The notes under the pieces were generated by a model. It made no database searches and was not told the DNA's origin. It saw only the letters and a program-made list of their open reading frames with translations. Of a stretch of DNA of 39,494 nucleotides, positions 6,956-14,499 are shown in pieces; the first letter of the stretch is position 1; every line of letters starts with the position of its first letter. Made by a program: the position numbers and the translations under genes. Origin of the DNA: a virus; IMG/VR virus record IMGVR_UViG_3300023442_000008, positions 1-39,494 of that record; one strand, given 5' to 3'.

Positions 6956-9124
6956 TTAAGCCTCCCGATCAGCGTAGCGTTTGATCTTCGAGTAAACCGA
7001 CCTTAAAGCCTTTGTCAAAACCCATTTGTCGCCGCACCGCGTAACCGCCCCATTCCTTCTCAGAATAGTAAGCAGTCTATACGTATCCGACGAGTTCAAG
7101 CCAATATCGAAGCTAAGCGTTCTCAGCGTTAGGCCGTGTGGGTGTCTATCCAAGGCCTCTATAACGCTCAGCGCGTAGCCTCTACCGGTATCCAAAGCGA
7201 TTTTAACCACGCGCCGCAAAACTTCATCATCTATTTTATCTTTGCCCAACACGATTGCCAGCGCCACGGCAAGAGCGGCGTGCTGCTCCCCAGGCCGAGT
7301 GCCGGTTTCCATTTCTAAACCAGTATACTCGCCTCTTGGTCTTTTCGAGCCCAAACGCAGCAATGACACGAACAGGCCTATGGCGCACATAAGCTGTTTG
7401 GCTTCGTCCGACAACTCACCAATTCGCCGACGCATTTCGTCAGCGTTCTTTTTTAGATACTCGATATAGCCGCCGGTCAGCTGTTGTGCGTAGACTATGT
7501 CTCGGTTTCTACCGTCGCTCAAAACGCGCCCATTCGTCGACGCCAAATCGCCGCTGACGCGGTTTATAGCGGACATAATAACGTCGAGTCTCTCTGACAA
7601 CGTGCTTTCATCGACAATGATGCAATCAAGAAACCTCTCGCCGAGTTCGGCACTGTCTAGGTCGCGTATCTTCTTTGTACCGCACAAAATCCATGAGAAG
7701 CGAATGCCTTTGTATTCCCTAACCACTCGGTTTCGGTAAAAGACTCGTGAGAACCCGTCGTATAGGTCACGGGCTTCCGCGAATATAACGGCCCTTCTTG
7801 GCGACTGAATGATCGGGTCCGCGTCTTTTACGATCAAAACCTTCCCATCGATTCTGGGCACTATGCTGCTGTCGTCATCATTGCCGTTGCCGTCCGAACC
7901 CCTAAAACCGGAATGGAACCCAGTAAAAGCGCTTTGGGCTATAACGTGCCTTTTGTTGGTACTTAACGCCTCGCACAGCGTTGATTTGCCGCAGCCTGGA
8001 GGGCCCACTATGCGGAGCCAAATAGGCGGGCCTGGGATCGACACGCTAACAACCGAGGCCAACATAGCTGTTAAGGCACAGTCCAGACCATAGGTCCATT
8101 TAAGCGCCCGTTGCCAGGCCGCCCTAAGCCTTTCGTAGCTGTCGCACGGAATAGTCTCAGACGTCCCAGCGTCCAAACCGGCGGCTGTCACCGACGGGTC
8201 TTTGTACCAAGACTCCCGTGCTGGCTTAAACCGCTTCTTAAGGCTCAGCCAGGCTTTTACCCGCTCATCAATCGTTTTGCCGCTTAGCGCGTCTCTTAAA
8301 TCGTAACCGCTTGGGAGCTTCTTTGTGTAGCCTAAGTTGCCCCAAGCCAACCAACTGACCGAGTCAGCTGTGTCTTTTAGCAGAAAACAGACGCGCTTTA
8401 CCCCCGTAAACCCTGCGGGCGGTACTGTCGTCTTGGTTCTCGGGTTTACTTTCGGGTGGTCGTTGTCGAACAGTATGTAGACGTCTTTTCCTTTGAAAAA
8501 GTGCAGCCAGTTCTTTTTAAACGTGCTGCAGCCGGGTACCGCCAGAACATTCACGTCTTCCAATTCCCCAGTTTCTTCCAGCACTTCGTAAAGCGTCATG
8601 GCGTCCCACGGGCCCTCGCATAGATAAACGCGCCTCTTGCTCGGGTCGTATAGGTTTACGCCGAACAAGCCGTGTTCCAGTGTCGGCGTTGCGAGAAGCT
8701 TCCGGCTGCCTTGTACATGGAATGAGTACAACTGTCTTATTCGGTCCTTGTTTTGCGTGTCATATGCCGGCACGAGCCAAAAACCGGTCGATACGCTTTT
8801 CGTCACTCCCCACGCAATCAACGTTTCGTCTGAAAGGAGCCTTCTGTCTTTCCTTATTTCGTCGTAGCTAACCGTTGCTTTATCGCTTTCAATCCATAGT
8901 TGATTCAAAAACGCGATAACTGGGTCACTGGCCTTAATTGTCGGTTTAACTTGGCAAACGTGACACCACCATTTGCCCGTTACGCAATCGACGTAGAATT
9001 TCTCTTCCCTACCGCAGAACGGACAAGCGCCGCATGCCTCTTCTTGCCCGATCCGCGAGAATTCCGTTCCGTGGAATCTATATGGACGTAGAACCACTGG
9101 GATAGAATTAGCTCTTAGTGGCAC
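6956..9124 (-). CDS. Fused DNA primase-helicase (zinc, TOPRIM, ATPase, C-terminal winged helix)
   Basis: Makes RNA primers and probably unwinds DNA at the replication fork. Of 722 residues: a CHC2-like zinc module at about 31-57 (CGACPFCG...CHVC), TOPRIM core with YLCEGPWDA at 167-175 and ILFDND at 217-222, then an ATPase with Walker A GPPGCGKST at 374-382, Walker B-like VLIVKDAD and a downstream LGERFLD that may hold an arginine finger. The ATPase resembles AAA+/superfamily 3-like phage helicases rather than DnaB/gp4. The last ~60 residues predict a winged helix (LTLRTLSFDIGLNSSDTYRLLTILRRNG). It starts with GTG behind GGAAGGGGG. It is the first minus gene left of a divergent intergenic region shared with the HNH gene. 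Confidence 0.9.
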   Translation of the reverse strand: MPLRANSIPVVLRPYRFHGTEFSRIGQEEACGACPFCGREEKFYVDCVTGKWWCHVCQVKPTIKASDPVIAFLNQLWIESDKATVSYDEIRKDRRLLSDETLIAWGVTKSVSTGFWLVPAYDTQNKDRIRQLYSFHVQGSRKLLATPTLEHGLFGVNLYDPSKRRVYLCEGPWDAMTLYEVLEETGELEDVNVLAVPGCSTFKKNWLHFFKGKDVYILFDNDHPKVNPRTKTTVPPAGFTGVKRVCFLLKDTADSVSWLAWGNLGYTKKLPSGYDLRDALSGKTIDERVKAWLSLKKRFKPARESWYKDPSVTAAGLDAGTSETIPCDSYERLRAAWQRALKWTYGLDCALTAMLASVVSVSIPGPPIWLRIVGPPGCGKSTLCEALSTNKRHVIAQSAFTGFHSGFRGSDGNGNDDDSSIVPRIDGKVLIVKDADPIIQSPRRAVIFAEARDLYDGFSRVFYRNRVVREYKGIRFSWILCGTKKIRDLDSAELGERFLDCIIVDESTLSERLDVIMSAINRVSGDLASTNGRVLSDGRNRDIVYAQQLTGGYIEYLKKNADEMRRRIGELSDEAKQLMCAIGLFVSLLRLGSKRPRGEYTGLEMETGTRPGEQHAALAVALAIVLGKDKIDDEVLRRVVKIALDTGRGYALSVIEALDRHPHGLTLRTLSFDIGLNSSDTYRLLTILRRNGAVTRCGDKWVLTKALRSVYSKIKRYADREA

Positions 9125-9152
9125 GGTTCGCCCCCTTCCTGCAGACTTTCGC

Positions 9153-9181
9153 TTGACACAAAAGTCGTGACCCGGTACAAC
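9153..9181 (+). promoter_or_regulatory. Sigma70-type promoter for the plus-strand wHTH/HNH gene
   Basis: A perfect -35 box (TTGACA, 9153-9158), a 17-base spacer and a 4/6 -10 box (TACAAC, 9176-9181) lie 58 bases upstream of the HNH gene's ATG. It is in the only intergenic gap of this block where transcription diverges. Predicted transcript start is near 9188. Confidence 0.6.
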
Positions 9182-9238
9182 GGTAGAAAAGTGCGCCTCA
9201 CTGAAACGTTATGGACAGATTGCGAAAGGAGGAGCCCT

Positions 9239-10048
9239 ATGTCGGGTGAGAAGCTCAATGGTTCGCAAGTGCTGATTCTGAAGGCGTTGGCGAAAGCCGG
9301 TCCAGCGGGAATGACTAGACGGCAGCTGAAAAGAGTAGCGCCGGTCAATAGTGATAACCTTGGACCGGTGCATGTAGAGTCGCTGGAGAATCACCCGAAG
9401 AGCCTTATTGCGCGCGGTTTGGTCGTTGTGGAAGAGGAAGACGACGGCACCAAAAGCGTTCCGGTTTACCGGATTACAGCCAAAGGCTTGGAATATGCGA
9501 AAACCCTTAAAGCGTTGCCCAGGCTGACGCGACTTACCTACGAGAAGATTCCGCCAAAGATTCTTGATCCAGCCATTCGGCAGGTCAAAGAAAAGCGCAC
9601 ATACGGGCTTGAGCAATTTACCGACATGGACTTGCGCGAAATCCTTAAACTCTGCGGACCTAAATACGCCGATGTTCCACTGGACTCGCTGAGACAACAA
9701 ATTGTCAACCGCAGAAAAAGAGGAGCGTTCGCCTCCAAACCGGAAGACGCTTGGCCAAAATGGTACAAAACCTACCGGGCCAGCAAGCCATTCAAAGCTT
9801 TGCAAAGGAAACTGGTCAAGTCCAGGCACTGTGCCATTAACCCCGGTCATATCCTAGACCTTGCCGCTTACCACATCCGCTTTGACAACGTGGGCCGCGA
9901 GTCTGAAACAGACCTGATTGTTTTGTGCTCCAAGTGCTTCAAGAGAAACCACAAGGCCTTGCCGAAACCCCCTGACCAACCCTTATTATACGTCAGTGAA
10001 AACCAAGAAGATCAAGAAAGCCATAAAAACAGCGACGAGAACGTTTAG
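9239..10048 (+). CDS. Winged-helix protein with degenerate C-terminal HNH-like domain
   Basis: A 269-residue protein. The N-terminus (about 5-85) is a winged helix-turn-helix (GSQVLILKALAKAGPAGMTRRQLKR, wing around VPVYRITAKGLEYAK). The last ~80 residues resemble an HNH nuclease: LAAYHIRFDNVGRESETDLIVLCSKCFKRNH keeps one central His, Asn and the C-x2-C...H end, but the usual first zinc pair is reduced to one Cys (SRHCAINPGH). It could be a degenerate or homing-type nuclease, or a DNA-binding regulator that kept the fold. AAAGGAGGAG before 9239 sets the start; the frame upstream to 9167 lies over the promoter. It is the only plus gene in a minus block, and its 3' end overlaps the next minus gene by 63 bases. 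Confidence 0.75.
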   Translation: MSGEKLNGSQVLILKALAKAGPAGMTRRQLKRVAPVNSDNLGPVHVESLENHPKSLIARGLVVVEEEDDGTKSVPVYRITAKGLEYAKTLKALPRLTRLTYEKIPPKILDPAIRQVKEKRTYGLEQFTDMDLREILKLCGPKYADVPLDSLRQQIVNRRKRGAFASKPEDAWPKWYKTYRASKPFKALQRKLVKSRHCAINPGHILDLAAYHIRFDNVGRESETDLIVLCSKCFKRNHKALPKPPDQPLLYVSENQEDQESHKNSDENV

Positions 10049-10213
10049 CGCGCCGGCTAACGCGTAGCCGATAGCCGCCGTCGTTGTAGGCGCCTTAACG
10101 GCGCCTATGATCGTTTTGACGCCGTTGATCAAGAAGAAACCCGCGCCAACCGTGAGCGCGAAACACAAAATCCCGGCCAGCAGCACTTCAACCAAGAATT
10201 CAATTTGGCTCAT
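9986..10213 (-). CDS. Small two-helix membrane protein (holin-like shape)
   Basis: A 75-residue protein with two strongly hydrophobic segments (VEVLLAGILCFALTVGAGFF and YALAGALNVLVAVFMAFLIF) separated by a short linker containing Lys and Thr. Size and topology match class II holins, but many small phage membrane proteins share this shape and no endolysin is nearby. I choose the ATG at 10213, preceded by GAGGGGG; an upstream GTG at 10228 overlaps the polymerase stop (GTGA) but has no ribosome site. The 3' end runs 63 bases into the convergent wHTH/HNH gene. Confidence 0.6.
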   Translation of the reverse strand: MSQIEFLVEVLLAGILCFALTVGAGFFLINGVKTIIGAVKAPTTTAAIGYALAGALNVLVAVFMAFLIFLVFTDV

Positions 10214-10224
10214 GTTTAACCCCC

Positions 10225-12240
10225 TCACTCAATAGTAATGCCTTTGCTCCAATCCTCTGCATGGTACTCAATTTCGACCGGAGTCGGCACTCCTATATCG
10301 TCGCCCCCTTGTTCCATCAGGCGTTTGATCGTTCTTATCTTCGGCAAGTTCGTCAACCACGGCTTTTTGCCCTTTCCCTTTGGAAAGTCAAAAACCAATT
10401 CGTCGTGGACTTGTAGAATCATATAGTAGCCGCGCTTGTCCCTTTTGTTAAGCTCATTTAGATACGCACTGCAGCGTATCATAGCCTTTAGCATCCACCA
10501 ACAGGCCGTTCCCTGGACATGGTAGTTGAGCGGCACTGTCGGCTTGACACCACCGAACTTAGAGCGCGAACATAAAATCGGGTAACCCCTTTCCGGGTTT
10601 ACGGTTTTATCCGGTATAGTCTCTACATAACCGCGTTTGGACGCGAAGGCGATAAGCTTCTTGTTCAATTCGTCGATCTTTCGAAACCGCTCCCTAATCA
10701 TACGCTGGGCCCCGGGAACCCGGTAGGCCCTATCCGCTGTTCCGCTTTCCTCTACTGCCCCGTATTGGACGGCAAAGTTCCCGTTTTTCGTCCATTGGTA
10801 CCAAGTGCTTTTGTAGACTTCCTTGCACTTGGCTCCATACTTTGCCCACTTGTCCGGGTGCAAAATCGAGAAGACCAGCAAATGGTAGCTACCGTAGTAA
10901 GGCGGGTCCTCCGGTCGCTCAAACAGCTCGATCATTTCTTGCTCGCCAGCCTCATAGGCCGGAATGCGCAGCTCTATATTGGCCGCGTCGAGACTCCACC
11001 ATTCTCGGCCTGGAGCGGGACCGAAGCAGTACCGAAGATTAAACCCTTCCTGTTTGCTTATGTTCTGCTCATTTGGGTTTGACGACGACCAACGCAGCGT
11101 ATCCGTCCCAGTTGGGTTTAGCGTCGGGTGTAAAACGTACCAGCCGGCATGGCCGTTAAGCGGCAACCAAAAGCGGGTGTAGCCTTCCATGTAAATCAAA
11201 GCTGTCATACGCTTCCGGCGCTCTTTCAGCGCTTCCAAAAACTTATACGGAAGGCTCTTCTCGTCCAGCTCGCTAAGGTAGGTGTCAATGACTTCTTTGT
11301 CCAGAGACGGCTCACCGGTTTTGTCGCTGTACTTAACCGGTTTTAGTTTCAACACATTGAAGAGGAATTCTCTTAGACTGTTGTTTGTGGAAGACTTGGG
11401 AAGGGATAAGCTGTAGCCGTAACGCTTGGCTATTTTGTAGCATTTGGCTTCTAGCTTTTTGATTTCCGCCTTGTACTCCGATTGCAGCTTGGCCAACCGC
11501 TTGCCGGATACAGTGACGCCGCGCTTTTCCATGCTAAGAGCAATTGGCAAGGCCTTCATACGAGTTTCATAGATACTCCAAAGGCCCTGTCGGTCTATCA
11601 GCACTCTCTGCTTGTCGAAAACCCAGAACGTAGCGTTACTGTCCGTCAAGGCATAGTCGAGACAAACATGAAACCATTCATGGCTTTCTTCGTAGCCTAG
11701 CTCTTCCGCAAGCCGCTTGGGTAGCCAGCTGTCGAATTTCCAAACGCCGGTCTTGGCTGACGGCATATCCTTTAAGCCGGGCGCCGCTATACGCCATTCT
11801 TTGAATGACGACCGGCAAATGTTTCGCGCCTCTTTTACCGCTTTCTCCAAACGGCGCTCAAGGTGTCTGATGCTAACGCTTAAATACTCAACCGATAAAG
11901 CGGAAAGGCTGTGGTCGTGATTAGATGCAAGCAAATGAGCCGCAATTAGCGTATCATGCGTCTTGTGCCAAGGCCATTTTAGCTCTTCACCAAACGCGAA
12001 CTCTAATGCCAGTACGTCAAACTTTGCGTTGTGCAGTATCAGTTCGTCCGCGTCGTTTACAAGCTGCCAGATTTCCTTAAGGTCTTTACGCCTTACAAAG
12101 ACTTTTCTGCTTACCGGGTCTACCGGCCACTCCCAGTATAGGCTTTCATCGCTGCTGCTAATATAGGCTGTAACCAAATACGGCCTTGCTCCGTGCCAAA
12201 AGTCCAGACCGGTCGTTTCGGTGTCGATTGCAACCCGCAT
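10225..12240 (-). CDS. polA: Family A DNA polymerase with 3'-5' proofreading domain
   Basis: The phage replicative polymerase. It has 671 residues and no 5'-3' exonuclease, as usual for phage PolA. The proofreading domain shows DTET (D6, E8), HNAKFD at 70-75 and Y196xxxD200. The polymerase domain shows TGTDTLRWSSSNPNEQNI at 377-394, motif A SLDAANIELRI with D418 and E423, motif B KNGNFAVQYG with K485, F489 and Y493, and motif C QVHDE with H612-E614. All catalytic acids are present. At the O-helix position equivalent to E. coli Arg754 there is Tyr481. Residue 489, equivalent to E. coli F762, is Phe, a state that surveys of viral PolA associate with virulent rather than temperate phages. AGGGGG precedes the ATG, with a GGAGGCACAG motif just upstream. 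Confidence 0.95.
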   Translation of the reverse strand: MRVAIDTETTGLDFWHGARPYLVTAYISSSDESLYWEWPVDPVSRKVFVRRKDLKEIWQLVNDADELILHNAKFDVLALEFAFGEELKWPWHKTHDTLIAAHLLASNHDHSLSALSVEYLSVSIRHLERRLEKAVKEARNICRSSFKEWRIAAPGLKDMPSAKTGVWKFDSWLPKRLAEELGYEESHEWFHVCLDYALTDSNATFWVFDKQRVLIDRQGLWSIYETRMKALPIALSMEKRGVTVSGKRLAKLQSEYKAEIKKLEAKCYKIAKRYGYSLSLPKSSTNNSLREFLFNVLKLKPVKYSDKTGEPSLDKEVIDTYLSELDEKSLPYKFLEALKERRKRMTALIYMEGYTRFWLPLNGHAGWYVLHPTLNPTGTDTLRWSSSNPNEQNISKQEGFNLRYCFGPAPGREWWSLDAANIELRIPAYEAGEQEMIELFERPEDPPYYGSYHLLVFSILHPDKWAKYGAKCKEVYKSTWYQWTKNGNFAVQYGAVEESGTADRAYRVPGAQRMIRERFRKIDELNKKLIAFASKRGYVETIPDKTVNPERGYPILCSRSKFGGVKPTVPLNYHVQGTACWWMLKAMIRCSAYLNELNKRDKRGYYMILQVHDELVFDFPKGKGKKPWLTNLPKIRTIKRLMEQGGDDIGVPTPVEIEYHAEDWSKGITIE

Positions 12241-12280
12241 TCTTGCGCCCCCTAACTGTGCCTCCGGTTCCGTCCGGCAT

Positions 12281-12538
12281 TTAATTTTTAACCGGTTCTT
12301 TGTTTACTTCCTCTTCAACTTCGTCCGCTATTTGCCCGGAAAAGTCTTCGAGCGCGTTTAGGGTTTTCGTTAACGCCTTGCGCGTATCCCTCAGGCAATT
12401 GAGTTGGCTCAGAATATCGCGTTGCATGTCATACAAATAGTCCTCGAACCTAGCGAGTTCGTGGAGAAAATCTTCCCCCTGACAGATCACTTCATTGAGC
12501 CGACCCAGCACACGCATTACATCGTTCTTATCGACCAT
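12281..12538 (-). CDS. Small coiled-coil hypothetical protein
   Basis: An 85-residue, almost fully helical acidic protein with heptad-like spacing (DVMRVLGRLNEVI, FLHELARFEDYLYDMQRDILSQL, LTKTLNALEDFSGQIADEVEEEV). GGGAGGCTGGTC precedes the ATG. It lies between the tRNA and the polymerase gene on the same strand, so it is probably in the replication operon. A dimeric accessory protein is plausible but unproven. Confidence 0.65.
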   Translation of the reverse strand: MVDKNDVMRVLGRLNEVICQGEDFLHELARFEDYLYDMQRDILSQLNCLRDTRKALTKTLNALEDFSGQIADEVEEEVNKEPVKN

Positions 12539-12586
12539 GACCAGCCTCCCTCTTTCCCTCTAAAGGCCGCAACAGAAGCATTTGAT

Positions 12587-12660
12587 TGGGTCGGGAGGGA
12601 CTCGAACCCCCAACCAACGGATTATGAGTCCGCTGCTCTTACCAGTTGAGCTACCGACCC
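12587..12660 (-). tRNA. tRNA with CAU anticodon (elongator Met or Ile2)
   Basis: A 74-base cloverleaf folds perfectly on the minus strand: acceptor GGGTCGG/CCGACCC, D stem GCTC/GAGC, anticodon stem GCGGA/TCCGT with loop CTCATAA, five-base variable loop and T arm GGGGG-TTCGAGT-CCCTC. The discriminator is A and CCA is not encoded. The G1-C72 pair argues against an initiator tRNA. CAU could read Met, or AUA as Ile if TilS modifies it to lysidine; E. coli elongator Met and Ile2 tRNAs share this anticodon loop, so identity stays open. The 5' end shares one base with the TAG stop of the upstream gene. Confidence 0.95.
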
Positions 12661-12938
12661 TAGTAGTCATCGAGGAAGTATGATATACCGCTTGCCATTC
12701 TGTAGAAGCAGTCTGACAGCGCTTTCAATGCTTCCCTCGCTTCTGTCAGAGTTATATTCTCTTCCTCACAGACCCGTTTCAGCTTTTCCTGCAGCCGCGA
12801 CACGTGTCTCTCTAGCACCTCGATCATAGCCTTGCTAGCTACGAGGTCTTCACCGGCATTTAGGTCGCCAGCCGCTTCGATCAGTTCCTTAACCGGCTTG
12901 CTTCTTATCACGCTCTTCTTACCCGACTTCTTAGTCAT
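12660..12938 (-). CDS. Small coiled-coil hypothetical protein upstream of the tRNA
   Basis: A 92-residue basic-then-acidic helical protein (KPVKELIEAAGDL, ASKAMIEVLERHVSRLQEKLKRVCEEENI, TEAREALKALSDCFYRM). I start it at the ATG at 12938; the frame stays open to 13043, but the extra 35 codons lie on a predicted RNA structure and read as non-protein. The ribosome site (AGGGG, nine bases away) is modest. The stop TAG shares its last base with the first base of the tRNA, so the mRNA must be cut inside or at the end of this gene to release the tRNA. Confidence 0.6.
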   Translation of the reverse strand: MTKKSGKKSVIRSKPVKELIEAAGDLNAGEDLVASKAMIEVLERHVSRLQEKLKRVCEEENITLTEAREALKALSDCFYRMASGISYFLDDY

Positions 12939-13261
12939 TTTAACGGCCCCTAAATCCGTTATAGAAAACCTACGGGGCGCGGCTGCCGCAACGCACGGCA
13001 TAGGCCCGGCCTGCGTCGGAAAGTTGGCGGCTCTAAACACCAAACTTTACTGGACATTGACCGCACCCCGTAGGGCTAAACTTCAAGCGCCCGTCCTTGG
13101 GCTCACGTCCTTGCAAGGAGGCACAGCAGGAATGACCGGGTCGACGAACCGCGCCTTATCTTTATACCCACAAACGGAGTCTTCGACTTTCGCGATTTTA
13201 AACCTTTGTCAAAAGGTGCGGCCTCCGTGCCGCGATGACGCATATGGATGGTCACAACCGA
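12939..13261. other. 323-base non-coding gap in the replication operon
   Basis: Besides the predicted RNA at 12969-13074, this gap holds a 12-base palindrome (TCCTTGCAAGGA, 13108-13119) overlapping a plus-strand copy of GGAGGCACAG (13117-13126), and a minus-strand TTGACA (13212-13207) without a -10 box at the right distance. A 50-codon plus-strand frame (13132-13284) follows the motif but its product looks unprotein-like. The gap could serve regulation, RNA production or replication initiation. Confidence 0.5.
12969..13074 (-). ncRNA. Predicted three-way-junction structured RNA
   Basis: Read on the minus strand. Outer stem: 14 pairs between 13074-13061 and 12982-12969 (CCTACGGGGTGCGG with CCGCGCCCCGTAGG, one G-U pair). 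Second helix: 13048-13040 with 13027-13020 (AAAGTTTGG/CCAACTTT, one bulge). Third helix: 13017-13012 with 12995-12990 (GACGCA/TGCGTT, one G-U pair), extended by GGC/GCC across a one-base bulge. Both wobbles are G-U only on the minus strand; on the plus strand they would be C-A mismatches, which sets the orientation. It lies 31 bases upstream of the ATG at 12938, in a 323-base gap with no convincing gene. It could be a leader element or a free small RNA. It matches no class I can name. Confidence 0.55.
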
Positions 13262-14311
13262 TTATTCGACCTCCAATGCTGTAAACGGCACTCCTCTATA
13301 GAGTTTGCCAGACGCAGTAGACCGCACGTTGCACGTTTGCTTTCCGTGAAAGACAGCCGTTACTTCAACCTCAATACGCTTCCGCGCTTTAGGCGGCTTG
13401 TAATAATATGTTTCTCCCTTTTCGGGAATCAACTCTTCCTCCTCTTCGTCTTCCTCTTCATCCCCTGGCTCTTCCTCTTCATCCTCTAGCTCCTCTTCCT
13501 CTTCATCCTCTAGTTCCTCTTCGGGCTCTTCCTCTTCAGCTTTGGCCTCTTTTTCGCGCTCACGTATGGCGTCCGCCACTTCGCTCCAATACATCATTTC
13601 GTCAACTTCCTCTTGACTCAAGCCGGCCTTTTTCGCCCTTTCGACGAGTTCGTCCATAGCTTCCTCGTCCCCGTCGTTGGCTCTATCGGCCAGCATATCC
13701 AGCTCGTCGCCGAACGGAATGTCTTGTTCCTCTTCTGGCTCTTCTGTTTCGTCGACTACAGCCTCCTCTTCTTCTGACTCGTCTGATTCAAAATCGCATC
13801 TACCATTCCATTCGTGTCTAACCGTCGGGTTTGGGAATTGCTCGGTTGGACGACCTTGCCACGTCCTAAACCGGAAATAGGGCCCCTCTTCCCGAAGAGC
13901 CTCAATTGCGTCCTCTAGGTCGTCAAAGGAAAGTTCCGACGTGTCGACACCGAGCTTTCGCAGCTCGTTACATACCCACGAAATATGGTCTTCAACCGTC
14001 TTCCTTGTACGGTTTGGAGTCTCGCATAAAGGCTCCATAATCTGCGTTCTTAATCCTTCAACCGGAACGCCGTTGTGCTCCTTGGGTCGGACAACAACGC
14101 CGGCAGCGTAAAAGTACGGTTTGCCTTTGAAGTTACCTTCTTTATACGTGTCGATTTTGCAGTCAACCAGCTTTGCAATTCCGCCCTCGATCCCTGGCGG
14201 CAGCTGGCCGGTTGACGAATACCTTGTTTCATCGTTTTTGTGACGCTCAAACGCCTTCCGGCCAGCTTCGCCCAAAAGAGCTTTCAGACTACTTTTGGCT
14301 CGCTTTACCAT
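13262..14311 (-). CDS. ssDNA-binding-like recombination protein with long acidic tract
   Basis: A 349-residue protein. The N-terminal ~165 residues form a compact domain (GIAKLVDCKIDTYKEGN, FYAAGVVVRP, RKTVEDHISWVCNELRKLG, YFRFRTWQG) resembling phage ssDNA-binding proteins of the DUF669 kind encoded beside Sak4-type ATPases. Residues ~175-290 are extremely acidic with runs of Glu/Asp, and the last ~55 residues look like a small SH3/KOW-like barrel (ETYYYKPPKARKRIEVEVTA...GVPFTALEV). Acidic tails on SSBs recruit partner proteins. Here the acidic part is internal. AGGAGGAACGGAA gives a secure start, so its first 23 bases truly overlap csrA. SSB function is inferred from context and gross features. 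Confidence 0.6.
   Translation of the reverse strand: MVKRAKSSLKALLGEAGRKAFERHKNDETRYSSTGQLPPGIEGGIAKLVDCKIDTYKEGNFKGKPYFYAAGVVVRPKEHNGVPVEGLRTQIMEPLCETPNRTRKTVEDHISWVCNELRKLGVDTSELSFDDLEDAIEALREEGPYFRFRTWQGRPTEQFPNPTVRHEWNGRCDFESDESEEEEAVVDETEEPEEEQDIPFGDELDMLADRANDGDEEAMDELVERAKKAGLSQEEVDEMMYWSEVADAIREREKEAKAEEEEPEEELEDEEEEELEDEEEEPGDEEEDEEEEELIPEKGETYYYKPPKARKRIEVEVTAVFHGKQTCNVRSTASGKLYRGVPFTALEVE
13474..13521. repeat. Two 24-base tandem repeats inside the acidic tract
   Basis: Units 13474-13497 and 13498-13521 differ at one base and encode repeated Glu/Asp blocks (ELEDEEEE type). The surrounding 13,430-13,550 is a low-complexity pyrimidine-rich run on the plus strand. This is a likely site for replication slippage and for length variation between relatives. 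Confidence 0.8.
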
Positions 14312-14498
14312 TTCCGTTCCTCCTAGATTCCAAAACCTTTTCGTAGATTTCTGTGCGCCAGATTTCCATGTCTTTTGGCGCCTCTATACCCAGACGCACC
14401 CGATTACCGTTATCCCGGATTTCCAGGACCTTTACCGTGACTTCGGCGTTTTCGCCGATTACCACAGACTCACCTGCCCTCCTAGTAATGACCAGCAT
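14289..14498 (-). CDS. csrA: CsrA/RsmA-family post-transcriptional regulator
   Basis: A 69-residue RNA-binding dimer of the CsrA family; members bind GGA motifs in mRNA leaders, usually at the ribosome site, and block or alter translation. The sequence is canonical: MLVITRRAGE at the N-terminus with RNA-contact R6, then VRLGIEAPKDMEIWRTEIYEKV with the second RNA-contact Arg (R48, equivalent to E. coli R44). It follows the Sak4-like gene by one base, with its GGGAGGC ribosome site inside that gene's last codons, and overlaps the next gene by 23 bases. A phage copy could reprogramme host mRNAs or time phage genes. Many leaders here carry GGAGGC. Family certain, targets unknown. Confidence 0.95.
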   Translation of the reverse strand: MLVITRRAGESVVIGENAEVTVKVLEIRDNGNRVRLGIEAPKDMEIWRTEIYEKVLESRRNGNGKASQK

Positions 14499-14499
14499 A

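Noticed and set aside
12587-12660. Initiator tRNA identity
   Set aside because: Position 1-72 is a G-C pair and the anticodon stem lacks the three consecutive G-C pairs of initiators.
12939-13043. N-terminal extension of the 92-residue protein to a Met at 13043
   Set aside because: The extra residues overlap the predicted RNA stems and lack protein-like character; an internal ATG is better supported.
13207-13212. Minus-strand TTGACA as a promoter for the genes next to the tRNA
   Set aside because: No -10-like sequence at 16-18 bases; the nearest TATAAA-like string is at the wrong distance.
13132-13284. 50-codon plus-strand frame behind an AGGAGGCACAG motif
   Set aside because: The product is Ser/Pro/Arg-rich without protein-like pattern, it runs into the 3' end of the convergent SSB-like gene, and a palindrome covers the ribosome site. 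Kept only as part of the gap description and motif finding.
13430-13550. Repetitive pyrimidine run as a CRISPR-like or iteron array
   Set aside because: It is in-frame coding for an acidic tract with no spacers; only two true 24-base units exist.
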